From NCBI GenBank assembly GCA_029204225.1, contig CM055099.1:47862542-47926541 (forward strand): DNA of 64,000 nucleotides, read 5' to 3'. This stretch comes from Diphasiastrum complanatum. Taxonomy: Eukaryota; Streptophyta; Lycopodiopsida; Lycopodiales; Lycopodiaceae. A model generated the notes under the pieces. It ran no database searches, had not been told where the DNA came from, and was given only the letters and a program-made list of their open reading frames with translations. The number at the start of each line of letters is the position of its first letter. Within the stretch, counting starts at the first letter, position 1. Shown here piece after piece: positions 1 through 58,600 of the stretch. The translations under genes were made by a program, and so were the position numbers.

Positions 1-483
1 AACACTTAATCGTGATTTGGTAATTACAATTAATTATCATTTTGTTAGGAGTTTTCTTTAGTTGTAAAAGTGATAGATCATGACCTGGATCCATTCTAAT
101 CATTTGATAAAATGTGGATTTTGCACATCAAAATAAAAATAGGGATAAGATTGAGATCTGATTCAATCCTTGGATTGGATTGACGGATTGAAAGCACACC
201 TATTTCAAAACCCTAGGGTCAAAATTCAAAATTCGATCCATCATTGCAATTCTTGCTCAAAAATGGAATCAGAGTCAACTTTCAACTTCAGAGTCAAAAT
301 ACAAAATCGATCTTCAAGGTTGAAATACTATCTAGGCCCAAAATACATTATGGTATTCAAAATGATACCCGCACAATGCCTAGTATTATCCAACAGTCTA
401 ATTTTGCATTTGCAACTATGTAGCTGATCATCATCTCTATACATTTTTCACTAATCAAGAATAGATTTGCTTGTACTTTCTAT
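1..483. other. AT-rich left flank, no gene seen
   Basis: No conserved coding motif is visible on either strand. The region should contain the missing outer part of the 5' LTR of the copia element that follows, but I could not align it with the corresponding sequence near 5000-5490, so it is either unrelated flank or strongly diverged LTR. Confidence 0.4.
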
Positions 484-671
484 ATTAATTTTATGAACGT
501 AGATCAGTAGTAATTGACTACTCTCTGGAGGATTGTAGGAGTGTTTCAGCTGGCAGTGCCCAACGAACGCATCTGAACTCCATCCGAATCTTGAAAGAGA
601 GTCACGACTATTTCGCAAATATTCTCCTCTAGATTCATCAGTGGTATCAGAGCATCTCACGATTCTCATCA
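484..671 (+). repeat. 5' LTR remnant of Copia-1
   Basis: Matches 5491-5678 from the shared ATTAATTTTATGAACG to the shared TCTCATCA. It ends in CA, one base before a primer-binding-like site. A second primer-like motif, TGGTATCAGAGC, lies inside the repeat at 642-653. Confidence 0.7.
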
Positions 672-672
672 G

Positions 673-684
673 TGGTATCAAAGC
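673..684 (+). promoter_or_regulatory. tRNA-Met primer-binding site of Copia-1
   Basis: TGGTATCAAAGC differs by one base from the plant initiator-tRNA-Met-type site TGGTATCAGAGC. It begins one base after the repeat end. The same motif occurs 31 nt upstream at 642. Confidence 0.65.
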
Positions 685-761
685 CACCCTGCCATATTCT
701 GACATAGCCAAGAAGCTGGCAGATCCAGGAGGCCAAGCATTCAAACAGACTTCAAGAAACA

Positions 762-1636
762 ATGGCTTCAATCAGCAGCATGCAGATCTGCACTATACTT
801 AATTCTTCAGGATCTAGCTTTCTAGCCTGGAAAGTTAGACATCTTTGATACTCAAGGGTGAAGGACTCTTCCCCTGGGTGGATGGCACAGAAGAAATGCC
901 TACGACAACAGGCAAGGAGCTACGTGAATGGAGGGAGAAAAACGCCATCGAAGATAGCCTTACTCTTGACCTGACTACACTCTCCAAAGCTAAGGAAATG
1001 TGGGAATGCACTGCTCACAAGATTTCAGACGAAATCAAAAAGTCAGATTATGATGCTGAAAGATTAGGTGACGAATCTGCAGTGGGATGGAAAAGACCTC
1101 ACCTCTTTTGTGAGAAAGATGAAGGATCTGTTTCTATCACTACACAACTCAGGAGCAAAGAATGCAGTATCAACTAAGAAGCAGCTCACATATCTGTTGA
1201 GAGCCTTATCCAGATCTTTCTAGACGACCTGAACCTGCTCGCGAAAGATCCTACCATGAACCTCAAAAAGGCGATTGTCGAGATTCGACAGGAAGTCGAG
1301 GCCAGAGAGCATCTTCACAAAGATGGTTCTGACCAGACACTCTATGGCAACAGAGAAAAATCAAAGAAATAGTTCAAGCCTAAGAGGGAGTTGAATCAGA
1401 GGCAGGATCGTGACCAGCAAGTAGAGGGGACCAGCAAAAGCAACTGGAAGACCAAAGGGAGGTTGAAACGACAAGATGTAGACAAGAAGACCTGCACGAG
1501 ATGCAGAAGAGACAGACATATAGTAGATATATGCTGGTTCAATCCCAAGATTGAGTGTATCCATTGCCATAAGAAGGGTCATGCAACCATGGATTGCCGC
1601 CAGAACCCAAGAAACAGATCAGCACATAATAGATAG
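762..1636 (+). pseudogene. Copia-1 gag relic with double zinc knuckle
   Basis: The nucleocapsid would package the element RNA. An ATG at 762 opens a gag-like N-terminus (the phrase SFLAWKVRH is typical of copia gag), but stops and shifts split the frame. Around 1493-1597 two CCHC knuckles (C-x2-C-x4-H-x4-C) are separated by a short CWFNPKIE linker. The same two-knuckle arrangement recurs in the copia relic at 15.9-16.05 kb, so the two belong to one lineage. Not functional. Confidence 0.75.
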
Positions 1637-1684
1637 GAGAACAATAATAGTTCTTCCTATGTCGAGGAGTTCGAGAGCTCAAAG

Positions 1685-4650
1685 ATGGGCAAAGAAAGAA
1701 CGAACAAACATTGTTCGATCGTCTACATCTGTGAAGATGTGTGTGCAGCATCAATGTCTGACACACACGAGGTGATCTTGGATTCAGGAGCCACCTCACA
1801 CTTCATGACATCAAGACGAATCATGTCTGATTTTAGAAGTGCAGATCCCTCAAGATTCATAGTTCTTGGAGATGGATCCAGACATCAAATGAACGGTATT
1901 GGTTCACTCTGGCTCAACACCAACGGCAGAGATAGATGACTCGAAGATGTTCTGTTCTTGCCAACTCTGCAACAAGACTTGCTCTCTGTAGCAAGAATAG
2001 CAGATGCAAGGATGCGTGTGATGTTTTCTAACAAAGCATGCAACGTGATTGATGCCAGCACCAACACTATCATTGCTCAAGGCAGAAGAAAGAGCAAACT
2101 ATATCATCTAATATTATATAACCTTCATTGATGATTATAGCAAGTTTTCCAGAGTGTATTTTATTCAGAATAAATCTGAAGCACTTAATAAATTCATAGA
2201 ATATGTGAATTGGGCTGAGAGATGCATAAGCAGCAAGGTGAAGCAGATCAGAACAGATCGAGGTGGCAAATATATCTCGAATCGCTTCACTGACTTCTGC
2301 AATGATCGTGGCATCATTCACAGATGAACTGCAGCCTACACACCGCAGCACAATGGTGTTGCTGAATGAAAGAACAAGACCCTGATGGAAGCAGCCAGAT
2401 GCATGATGGCATACATGAAGGCTCCAAGGGCACTGTGGACTGAAAGGAGTAGCTATAGTCGCATACATCCACAATAGGACAGGTAAATCTGGTGTTCCTC
2501 ACACGACACCACATGAGCTATGGTGGGGTAGAAAACCCAACCTGTCTCACGTCAGAATATTTGGCTATGTAGCATATGCACATATTCTTGATAAGCTTCA
2601 CAAGAAGCTTGATGAGAAAGCCGAACAAGGATTTCTGGTAGGTTATGACAATAATTCATCATACTACATAATCTACATGCCAGACACGAAGTGAAAACAA
2701 TGAGGGATGTCAAATTCGACGAGAGCAGGACAATGGCCAACGAAGACCCTGTTAGCTATGAAGTTCTGGAAAGACAGTACTATGACCTGCCGCCAACGTC
2801 AGAGGGAGTAGAGGACAAATACAAAAACAAAGATTTTTGAGTCGTCTCCCATTCGAGCGACGAATCATACGAAGAAAGATTCGAGAGGCAACTTGTCGTC
2901 GCAGTTCTTGTAAACCAAGATGGTTCCGGACCGAGCAGAGCAGACAAGGGCAAAGGCATAGTTGTTCCAGGAGGATCTCCCAGAAGGTCAACAAGACTAC
3001 GAAGAGTGCCAGGAAGATTTGTGCCAGACAGCTCAGCTTCCACATCAAAAGAATTCTGCGGGTTCAGTGGCGAACCACAGATTTCGAGGAGGCAATTGAA
3101 GGTCCAAAAAAGGACAAATGGATCCAAGCCATGAACGAAGAGATGGAGTCATGAGAAAGAATCAAGTATAGATGTTGGAGCCATTACCTCATAAGCGCAA
3201 GACTATTAAATGCAAATGGGTTTTCAAACTCAAATATGGACCAGACGGGAGTGTGACGAAATACAAGGCAAGACTAGTAGCGAAGGGTTTCTCTCAGAGA
3301 TATGGTATTGACTACTCTGAAACCTTCTCTCCTATCGTCAAACATTCATCCCTACATCTGTTGTTTGCATATGCAACAGCTTATGACCTCAAGATCCACA
3401 TTGTGGACAAGAAGATAGCCTTCTTGCATGGCGAATTAGATGAAGAGGTCTACATGGATCAACCCCCAGGATTTGTCTCGAATTCACTTCGTGACTATGT
3501 ATGCAGAATGCATAGAAGCATCTACGGTCTGAAGCAATCAGCCCAACAATGGTACAAAAAAAAGGATCAGGCCCTGAAATCATTAGGATTCAAGCCTCTG
3601 TTGGCTGACTCCAATGTGTATGTCAGAGTTACAGATGGGCAGATCATCATAGTGGTTGTTTATGTGGACGACACTCTAATATTTTGCAGGAGTGAGCAGC
3701 TAATTGCTGAAGTAAAGATAGACATCTCGAAGCATTTCGAGATAGTAGATCTGGGAGAAGCCAGGTGTTACCTAGGCTTACAAGTTGAAAGGGACTATGA
3801 GGGAGGCAAGTTATACCTTCAACAGTCCAAATACACCCAGAAGATCCTAGAGGACTTTGGGATGTTGAGTTGCAAAGGAGCGAACACTCCAATGCTCGTA
3901 GGGATGGTGCTAACAAATGACGACTGTCCAAAGACTGAGGAGGAAAGAGAACAGATGCAGCTCACACCCTACAGGAGGTTGATAGGTTCACTGATATACC
4001 TTCAGACAACACACATTCTGATATTGCTTATGCAGTATTCAAGATGAGCCAATTTTGCACGAATCCAGGCTCAACACATTGGAAGATTGCAAAATGAATT
4101 TTGCAATATCTTCAATTAACGAGGGATTATGGCTTGTGTTATTGTCGTGGTGCAAGTCTCAAGATACTTTCCTACAACGATGCTAGTTGGGCATCTCTCA
4201 GGGACGACTGTAAAAGCGTCTCAAGAGGATGCACCATCGCATCAGGAGCAGCAATTTTCTGGGTCAGCAAGAAGCAGACCATTGTAGCCCAGTCGTTATG
4301 TGAAGCAGAGTACGTAGCAGCAGTGAAGATGGCCAATGAAATAATTTGGCTAAGATAGTTTCTGGACAAATTGGGAGAAACAAGAAACGAGCCATTGGTC
4401 TTGCAGATGGACAACACCTCTACGATACACCTGACGAAAGATCATGTGTTCCACTTAAGAACGAAGCACATTGCGATCAAGTATCACTTGATCAGGGATC
4501 TGATTGAAAGGAAGATGATGCAGACCACCTTCATAGGAACAAAAGATATGGTTGTTGACATCTTCACTAAAGCTCTGGACAAAGGGCTCTTTGAGAGGCA
4601 AAGGAGTAGTCTCGAGATCATAAAGCTATCATGCTTTGAGAGAGAGCTGA
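1685..4650 (+). pseudogene. Copia-1 pol relic (protease, integrase, RT, RNase H)
   Basis: The aspartic protease motif DSGATSHF is at about 1781-1804. Integrase core pieces run from about 2120 (IDDYSKF) through TDRGG near 2255 to TPQHNGVAE near 2341-2368, where a stop replaces the residue after GVAE. Reverse transcriptase reads almost openly at 3172-4047, including YKARLVAKGF and the catalytic YVDD at about 3661. RNase H follows in shifted frames at 4101-4650 with SYNDASWAS, CEAEYVAA and TKHIAIKYHLIRD, ending in a VDIFTKAL motif typical of copia. Many stops and frameshifts mean no polyprotein can be made. Confidence 0.85.
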
Positions 4651-5490
4651 AGAAACAAAGTGTTTTTAATTACAAAGCCTTGCTAGCTTTTAACCCTGCA
4701 CTTGACGAAGATGTTCGTGAACTCGAACATCTGGAGACACGAAACACGAAGAGTTTTGCAAACACGAAAGTCAACGGAGACGAACGGTTCGTGAACATGA
4801 ATGGTTCGCGAACACGAAGGATCCACAAACAAGATTCCTTTGTGGTCCAGCAAGATAGAAAGACAGACGAGGTAAATGAAACCAACGGTGAAAACGAAAC
4901 TCATTCTATCCTCACGCTCCAAGGAGTATCACTAGAGATCACGCAAGTACCCAGAAGTACATAGATATGACTTGATGGCATGACATCAGCAGATACTTCC
5001 TAGGTCGTGGCTAATCTGCCACTCTTGTAATTCCCTGATTAGTTATAGATGTATAATCACTCTAATCTTAGGTTTACATAGAGAGACCATACTTACTGGA
5101 TAATACTTGACATATATCAGAACAACATGCACCGTGTGTAACTAAGAGAAGAGACACTGAAGAAGTATGATGCTAGTAAGCAATCAAGACGAACACAGAC
5201 AGAAGCTCCGCATGCGTGGAAGAAGATAATTCTGTCTAGGATCAGAAGATCCAATTGTCCGCTAGTGAAGCGAGACTACTACTCGTGAGAGAACCGTGTT
5301 TTCTCTCAAGCCAACACACTGCGTGGATTCGCATGCAGTGCCCTGAAGAAAACAGAGAAAATCAATATAGATTATTTTCTAGTTGTGTCTGATCTTGGAT
5401 GTTGAATGCTTATGCTATTTATTTCATATGTCTGAGTTTTCTTGTTCCCTTTGAATTTCGCACCTTGGTTGAAATTAAGTCGAATGCTGT
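4651..5490 (+). other. Copia-1 segment between RNase H and the recognisable 3' LTR repeat
   Basis: Contains a short stretch rich in recurring CGAACACGAA / GTTCGTGAAC words at about 4700-4830, and probably the first part of the 3' LTR. I could not place the polypurine tract or LTR start. An open frame continues to 4964 but has no recognisable domain. Confidence 0.4.
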
Positions 5491-5678
5491 ATTAATTTTA
5501 TGAACGTAGATAAGTAGTAACTGACTACTCTCTGGAGGATTGTAGGAGTGTTTCAGCTGGTAGTGCCCAACGAACGCATCTGAACTCCATCCAAATCTTG
5601 AAAGAGAGTCACGACTGTTTTGTGAATTTTCTCCCCTTGATTCATCAGTGGTATCAGGGCATCTCACGATTCTCATCA
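5491..5678 (+). repeat. 3' LTR remnant of Copia-1
   Basis: Second copy of the 484-671 repeat. It also carries a primer-like TGGTATCAGGGC about 31 nt before its end. Flanking sequence diverges immediately after TCTCATCA. Confidence 0.7.
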
Positions 5679-5930
5679 CAACATTCAATTGTTCCATCAA
5701 GTATAATATGTATTGCACAAAGATTGTTGGTAAAAATAAAAGGAGAAATTGAAATTCTCCAATCCACTTAGCAATTTCATATCATGAGATCAACAATTGA
5801 GGTGTAGATACATGAAAATGAGATCTACAATAATAAATTTACCACGAATTAAAAAATAAAACCACATCCAATGTCTGAATTGGTATCGATTGTGCCAAAT
5901 TATGCATCAAATGTGCAGTTTACATTTTAG
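5679..5930. other. AT-rich stretch without a recognised gene
   Basis: No domain seen on either strand. It follows the minus-strand primer sites at 5931-6014, so it may be 5' internal sequence of a minus-strand copia element. Confidence 0.35.
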
Positions 5931-6014
5931 GCTCTAATACCACTTGTTGGGTTCTAATGGTGTGCTTGATAGCCCTGATACCACTTGTTGGGAGTGCTAT
6001 AGGCATTGATACCA
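5931..6014 (-). repeat. Three tandem primer-binding-site-like motifs
   Basis: On the minus strand TGGTATCAATGC (6003-6014), TGGTATCAGGGC (5972-5983) and TGGTATTAGAGC (5931-5942) occur in succession. The last two are preceded by CAACAAG and the first by CAACAAGAG, the form of an LTR end plus spacer. Spacings are 31 and 41 nt. The cluster lies just outside the LTR at 6019-7656. Confidence 0.6.
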
Positions 6015-6018
6015 CTCT

Positions 6019-7656
6019 TGTTGAATATGAAATCCAAACAAGAGAAAACACAACATGATCTACACAAACTGTTGATTCAGACTATTTCTTACTGAGGCAA
6101 CCATGAAGGCATGTATACAGTTAGGCATCTATGACAGCCATGCTTCCTTTGAGTTAGATATTCGGAATGAGTCGTGAGAACGAGTATTAGTGATAGAAAA
6201 AGAAATTATCAAAAATCATTCATCAGTGCAAACACACATAAAGAAAATAGAAAATATGTGTATTAGTTGTTGTAATAACAACGATCAGATCATGATCTTG
6301 TGCCCGAGAATGGTTCACAGTAGTAATGCACTATGTGTTATGATCCTACTATCTTGATTACAAATTGAATAGCATCTCTACTTCTTGAATTACTTTCACT
6401 CTATCTAATGATCTCTAATTCTGTGGAATCAGATAGTCTGATACAATGGTGTTCATGGAGGAACTCTGATTCATACTTCTGCTAATTGATTATTGATTCT
6501 GATTCACCAATGGTGAATATATTCATCATCTTTTTATGTTTATGTTATTGTGTATATAAATACATCAGTTTCGGGAAGATTACAACTATACCGGTAGAGT
6601 AAACTATATAGATAACGGTCATGAAAGTGATGCAATTATTGCATAGTGAACGGTGACGTAGTCTGTATTGGATAGAGCAAAGCAAGAGCTTCCTATTGAG
6701 TGGTGACAATCGACGCGAACGTTGAGGGAATCGGATGAGTAGTTAACCAATTTCCCTTGAGTCGATGTCGAGTAAGTCGAAGTCGATCATGCTCTACTTC
6801 AAAGTCGATGTGTATACAGACTATTCAACTTATGCGAGTAACATTGCATACTGTTGTAGAGAGAGAATATTTACATAGTATAGGAGATGAATTTAGGTGA
6901 GTAGGAGTGAAGATTAACTCCAATAGGAATGACACTCTCGAATTATCATGTTTATTAGCGCTACTGAAGACTAATAATAGAGCACCATGTTTAGAAATAT
7001 CTGTCACAACAAAATCAATTGACTAATCGATGAGTCAACAAGTGTCTTAGACAACTATACTTACAAAATTATGAAGGTGTCAAGGACAGTCGTGATTCTG
7101 CACTTCGACTCAGTCAATAAGACACAAGAAAAATAAGGAGTAAATGATTCACTCTCAAAAAGTAGAAACAACAATAATCATTCACACATTACACAATCAT
7201 TGAAGAATGCGAAATATATTATAATTGCGTGAATGCATATGAGATAACTGTAAAAATATCAACTTATCTAAATATACAAGCCTAGAAGAACAGTTTAGAA
7301 TTGGATGATAGTGCTAGGCATCTCAGCAATTACATTACTAATGCGATTCATCTCATCCCAAGTCAATGATGTCGACTATCAACTATCGAAGGATTGTCAA
7401 GTCGAGGGATTGTTGACTATGTCAACTATCGAATGGATCTGACTCTCCCAAAAGTGACTCTTTGGTATTCCTTTGACGTATTTGTTTGACTTTGTGTAGT
7501 GTTCTGAACCTATCTCAAACTTGCATGTATTTCTACAGGTTCTTCATCTACAATAGGTTCTCGAGTAAATAACCAGGTTTGGGACTCTATTGTAAATACC
7601 TGAAAGGAAAATGTATACAGAGGAAACTAGATCGAATGGGGTTTGAAGTGGAAACA
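6019..7656 (-). repeat. Complete copia LTR (minus strand)
   Basis: On the + strand it starts TGTTGAATATG and ends GGAAACA, giving TGTT..AACA termini. On the minus strand it is preceded by a purine tract (7657-7665) and copia RNase H coding relics, and is followed by primer-site motifs. Length 1638 bp. It therefore looks like the 3' LTR of the relic at 7.7-8.3 kb and may also have served as 5' LTR of sequence below 6019. Inner boundaries are by motif, not by alignment to a partner. Confidence 0.6.
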
Positions 7657-7665
7657 CTCCTCTTT
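7657..7665 (-). promoter_or_regulatory. Polypurine tract
   Basis: Minus-strand AAAGAGGAG sits directly against the TGTTTCC start of the LTR, the expected plus-strand primer position in an LTR retrotransposon. Confidence 0.55.
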
Positions 7666-7689
7666 AATTCAACTTCAAACACTTTAGAT

Positions 7690-8330
7690 AATCTTCAGAT
7701 TTAACATTTTCTCAAACATAATATGCGTGTCCTTAGGCAAAGCCTTAGTGAAAATAACAACTATCATACTATTTGTCGAACAGTAAATCAGCTCTACATG
7801 TTTTGAGTGTACTTTCTTTTGAACAAAATGAAATTGAATTTGAATATGTTTAGTCCTAGAATGAAATCTAGGATTGAGAGTAAGTTGAATGCATTTGATA
7901 TTATCATAATAGATGGTAGTTGGTTTGTTCTATTTGAAGTTCAGATCATGTAGAAGAAGTCTCAACCATATGGCTTCTTTAGTTGCTTGTGTTGTTGCTA
8001 CATATTCAGCTTCAATTGAGGATCCAAGAAATTGATGTAGCAGTTAAATAAAATCGATAACCAAAAATAGACTTTTTGATATCTAAGTCTTCTCCCCAGT
8101 CTGAATCAAAAAATTGAATAGACACAATGTTGTAGCAGAATTACCAAAATAATGAACACTTGGTTCTTTTTTGCTTGAATATATGTCATCACTCTTTTGA
8201 GTGCTTTACAATGTTGGATTTCTGAATTTGACATGAATTGAGAGAGTGTGCTAACTATACGTGCCAGATCAGGTCTGGTGCACACCATCCCATACATGAG
8301 CCAATAGTGAGGGTATGGATAATTATTCAT
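7690..8330 (-). pseudogene. Copia RT C-terminus and RNase H relic
   Basis: The minus strand from about 8330 reads YGMVCTRPDLA and FMSNSEIQHCKALKRV, the conserved end of copia reverse transcriptase. It continues into RNase H (IEAEYVATTQATKEAIWLRLL near 7950-8020; RTKHIQIQFHFV near 7830) and ends in VIFTKALPKDTH near 7740. Stops interrupt the frame, and the 5' part of the element is absent above about 8330. It ends just before the polypurine tract and LTR, so the 3' end of this element is structurally complete. Confidence 0.7.
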
Positions 8331-8530
8331 GTCAGAAATTTCAATAAACGTCGAAGGACATATATTTTTACTGAGTTTAAGTCATGGATCTATTGGTTCG
8401 AGCATTCCGAATTCTTCAAAAATGTTTTGAGAGATTGATTTTGCACATTGAGACTCCACATCATGAGTTACGATGTGACCTGGATGTGCAAAACCTGAAA
8501 ACGACCATGTGAAAGACCAGGCTACCTCGC

Positions 8531-8569
8531 TTACCTCCTTTTCTTTCTTTCTCTCTCTCTCTACCTCTC
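8531..8569 (+). promoter_or_regulatory. Pyrimidine-rich patch, probable 5' UTR or promoter of the ARIADNE gene
   Basis: An uninterrupted run of C and T with CTCTCTCTCT lies about 0.8 kb before the start codon. Such Y-patches mark plant core promoters and 5' UTRs. No convincing TATA box is visible nearby. The transcription start is inferred, not seen. Confidence 0.35.
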
Positions 8570-8796
8570 GTGCTTTGCTCTTGCTCTTCTATCCTTTTTC
8601 ACACATTGTGCCTGCGCGTCGCTCTCCCTTGTATCTTTGTTTACGGTCGTGCACCAGCCTTTATGTCACCGCCTTGCAGCTGCAGATCCTACTCGGGGAT
8701 TGCAACAGCGATGCGGCCGTGTGGATCGGGATTTGGCTACTGTTTTGTTTGATTGCTCTCTCACTACCTGCTTTATTTGGAGCACTGGCACCACAG

Positions 8797-9383
8797 GTAG
8801 CCAGCTTTTTCTTTCCCTAATTTTCCATGTGCATAATGTTCTGCTGGTGTCGATAAGGCTTTCATTCAAGATGCAGCTCAATACCTATTCAGCCCCGCTC
8901 CGTCATGCTTGCTCATGAGTCTCTGCATTTATCGCTGAAAAAGGTTGCTGAAGATTTAAATTGTGTCACGAAGCAGCATCTGTATATCCAAATGTCGGAG
9001 AACACTTCTTTGCACTTGTTTTTGGAATTCTCTAGCTGGCGGTAAATCATCGAGCGTGCTGCCAGATTTTAGGTCACCTGGTGGCCAATTATCTATCTTC
9101 CTTTTGCTGAAGATGTTTTGCTCCCCTGCGTCGTGAAGTTGTTCTAGAGGCAGGTTGATCCATACTTTTCTTGTTCGTGCCTCTCTTTTCATGAAGCTAT
9201 GAGTGTATTGTTCTTCTTCCTGTAGGGATTGGCACATCACGTGTACTTGTTGGTGCGAGCTTTTTTCGTTTGTGTACCGTCTATATATTGTCTTGACTGT
9301 TGCTTCTGTAGTTTATTTGAGTTTTCCTAGAATTAGCATTCTATATGATTGTCCTAAATTCATTATCTGGTTTTCTTCACTAG
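8797..9383 (+). other. Probable 5'-UTR intron of the ARIADNE gene
   Basis: A donor-like CCACAG|GTAGCC at 8796/8797 and an acceptor-like TTCTTCACTAG at 9383 would remove 587 nt and place the start codon at the first base of the next exon. Sequence between is T-rich like other introns here. This is by motif only. Confidence 0.4.
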
Positions 9384-55601
<46,218 letters not shown>

Positions 55602-58600
55602 GCTTCCTTCGCTGATTACCACAAAGTCCTGATTCTTGGTTTTACTCGGAAGACCTCTTAATCGCCAAGCACATGGCTCGCACAGAATTTTTTTGTCATA
55701 AAATAAGAAGGGGTTTGGTGCCGGAGTTTGAGAAAGCTCACGTCTTCTATGCATGTAGTAGAGCTTTGAGATCACCCTGAGCCAGCAGCCACAACTTGAA
55801 AGTGGATTCTGCCAGATTACTTACTCATAGAATTCTCTGATTGTGCAGTCATAAGGCTTGTCTGTTTAGAACCGTTCTAAGAAATATACCATCTCGCAGC
55901 TTGACAGCTGAGGAAGGCCATAGAGGATGGAAAGAGAAGGGCATTGGTCCCTCTTGAACTGTGGTGATTCCACATTGATATTCTACCAGCTGACCTGGCC
56001 ACTCCTAGTGTGCTTCTGAATTGTGGACCTGTCAGCAGTAGTCACCTTTGTATAGACGTATCTTTGTACAGGAAGCAACTAACAATACTGCCCCAGAAAA
56101 GCATTTAGACTGGAGTAAAATATTCTCTCTCTGTGAAACTATTGAACTCTTTTTTTAAGTGTTGTAATGGCTTTCAAGCATATTGGATGCTTGATCATGT
56201 ACTGTCAATTAGAGCTCCTAAGCCAACAGTAACTTGCTTGTAGGTATGCAGGGACTTGCCACTCATGTAATGAGTAGTAGCTTCCAGGTAGGGGCCCAGG
56301 GGGCCTGTATTTAGAGCATGATGTTTGTCAGCCCTTAGCATGTATTTGCAAATGCCTGAGGATTGTCTTATTATCTCACTTACGATGATGATGATATTTG
56401 TGAAGACAGCCCTCCCCCTTAAGTTTCCTGCCTAATGTGCATCTTTTCCAATGTTTTAATGCATTATCTTACAAGGTTCTCTATGTATCCTTTGCAATGA
56501 CCTATTATGTCAAAGGCTGAATGCATTTTCTTGTATCTGTTTAATCAGGTCATAAATAGGTCCTTATTCTTAAGTAGCACGGTCAAAGCCTAGCTTGGTG
56601 TCACATGTTGAATGAACTTATGAAATATCTAGTAGGCTTTGTGATGCTTTCTTCGTTGGTATCATGTTAAAGCATAGCTTGGTGTTATTTCTTGGTAACA
56701 TTTTGACAAACTGAGATAACTGTCATTTACAACTTTTTACTGTGTCCATTTTAGGTATGAAATGTAGTTTTGTTGAAAAGGTAAAATCAATCTTTTAGGT
56801 AGCGATTTTCTGTTTTGGTTGTCCTTCAATTTGTTGTCCCTGACAGACTTCTAATGTACACATTTCCACTATTAACTGTTTGCAAAAGATCCACAAGATG
56901 TTTACCGTCACATTTTGAAAGACCTCATAATTGCATAACTTGAATCTCACGAAGGGAGATATGCATTGGCCCATGTATCGTGTGTTGGTGTAGCTTGCTT
57001 GGGTTGAGCTTGCTGGCCCAAGTTTTGATTCCCTGTGGGTGGATAACAAAAAATAGAGAGATAGGGTAGTCAAACATGAGCTATCAATGGCAGGTAACCA
57101 CAGATATAAGACGGCCCTTGAGCTAAAGCATGCTGGATCCTGTAGAGTATGCACAACCAAGGGATAGAATGGATCATAATTACCAATAAGTATTGATCCA
57201 GTCTGTTTATTTTTTTCGAAGTAGAATATATGGCCAAGGAGAATAACATGGTGTCATGTGACTCTCTCTTTCTCTCTCAAAGCTAAATGGCTGATTTGTC
57301 CCAACTATGTTCCAAGAGATTTTACAACAGTTTGCTTCTTTTAGCAAACTGAAACATGTAGTTCATGCTTAGGTGTTTGATCAATTGCATGAAATCGTGC
57401 AAAACTATATGGATAATCTTGATGGCGCTTTGGTAACTATAAAAGGTTATGTATAATCACGCGGTGATAATCTATTGTAGTGTGTAATGCAGATTGTGCA
57501 CCTCTATGGCATGTGATTGTTGCTCTAGTGGCATTTGATGCAAACCTCATATTTTTGACATATTTCCGGCTATAGTTAAGATCCTATGGACAGGGAGGAT
57601 GGGTCTGTAATTTACTAATTTTCAAAATTGGCTATTCTGGGTTCATAATTTCTTATTGACAATGATTTATTGAAGTGACATTGGAATAGCCCCCATCATG
57701 TCAAGGGCCATAGTGACTACGCATAGGTATGTGAGCTTCATTACTATTTTCTTCTCTGAAATATTTACGAGCGCAGGTGTAGAGGGCCTGCTGAAATCTC
57801 ACTCACCCCTGACAGAACTTGTGTCGCTCCAAGTTTATACAGACCGATACATTCTAAAGAATTTCTTGCAAATTCTTGTACTGACTATATCATTCAGATA
57901 AACTGATATTGTTCTGGTCTACACATAAAGGGATAAAAGAAATTACTTGGTATGAAGAACAGATACCTTGAATACTTTAAATGGTTGCTATACCAATCCA
58001 GAACTCCATGGTGTATGTGTGCCAATATTTGCCAAGATGCCTGCTTACTGCTGCTCCCCTGTTTGCTACCTGACAGTCTGCTTTATGGCCATTTCAAGTT
58101 GAATTCATTTTAAAAACAATTCAATCAAATGACCTAGCACTAGGAAAATAATATTTAGTAGAGATGATCATTTCTTGCTTTCTTTGTAAAGAACAAAAAC
58201 CTACTTGAATTGTATCCACTTGTCTCTCTAAATATTATGGATTGCACCTAGATTTTTCAATCTGGTTGTACATTCCTTGTCTGTCAAACCCAGTACATCC
58301 AGTAAAAGATTGGGCCATCTCTTAGACTACCATAGGTGGACTGTCCCTATCAAGAAAGAGGATCCCTTTAATGATGTACTTTTGTCTTAAATGATTGAAG
58401 TCAGAAGTACCTTATTCCTACAGTTTAAAGGTCAATTTAACTTCATCTCAACTTCTCATTAGATTTGGTGATCTCTTTATAGATCAAGTACATGAACGAC
58501 CTGTAACTGGTCAAGAAATGCTGATAGATCAAAGTTGACTTATCCTACTAGCTAGAATCCAAATGCTAGTCTTCACAAAAAGTGAGAATCTTCCCTATAA

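Larger units (their letters stand above)
484..5678 (+). mobile_element. Degenerate Ty1/copia retrotransposon (Copia-1)
   Basis: Gag, protease, integrase, reverse transcriptase and RNase H signatures occur in that order, which is the copia order (gypsy has integrase last). A segment of about 188 bp at 484-671 recurs at 5491-5678 with roughly a dozen differences, so these are the surviving parts of the two LTRs. Stops and frameshifts in every domain show it is dead. It lies upstream of the ARIADNE gene on the same strand. The LTR starts are not resolved. Confidence 0.85.

Noticed and set aside
5931-6014. CRISPR-like array, because of three short spaced repeats
   Set aside because: The repeats are degenerate primer-binding sites beside an LTR, with only three units, in a plant nuclear genome.
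56795-57160. A possible small gene downstream of ARI on the minus strand
   Set aside because: No recognisable domain and no codon or splice support; treated as chance open frame.
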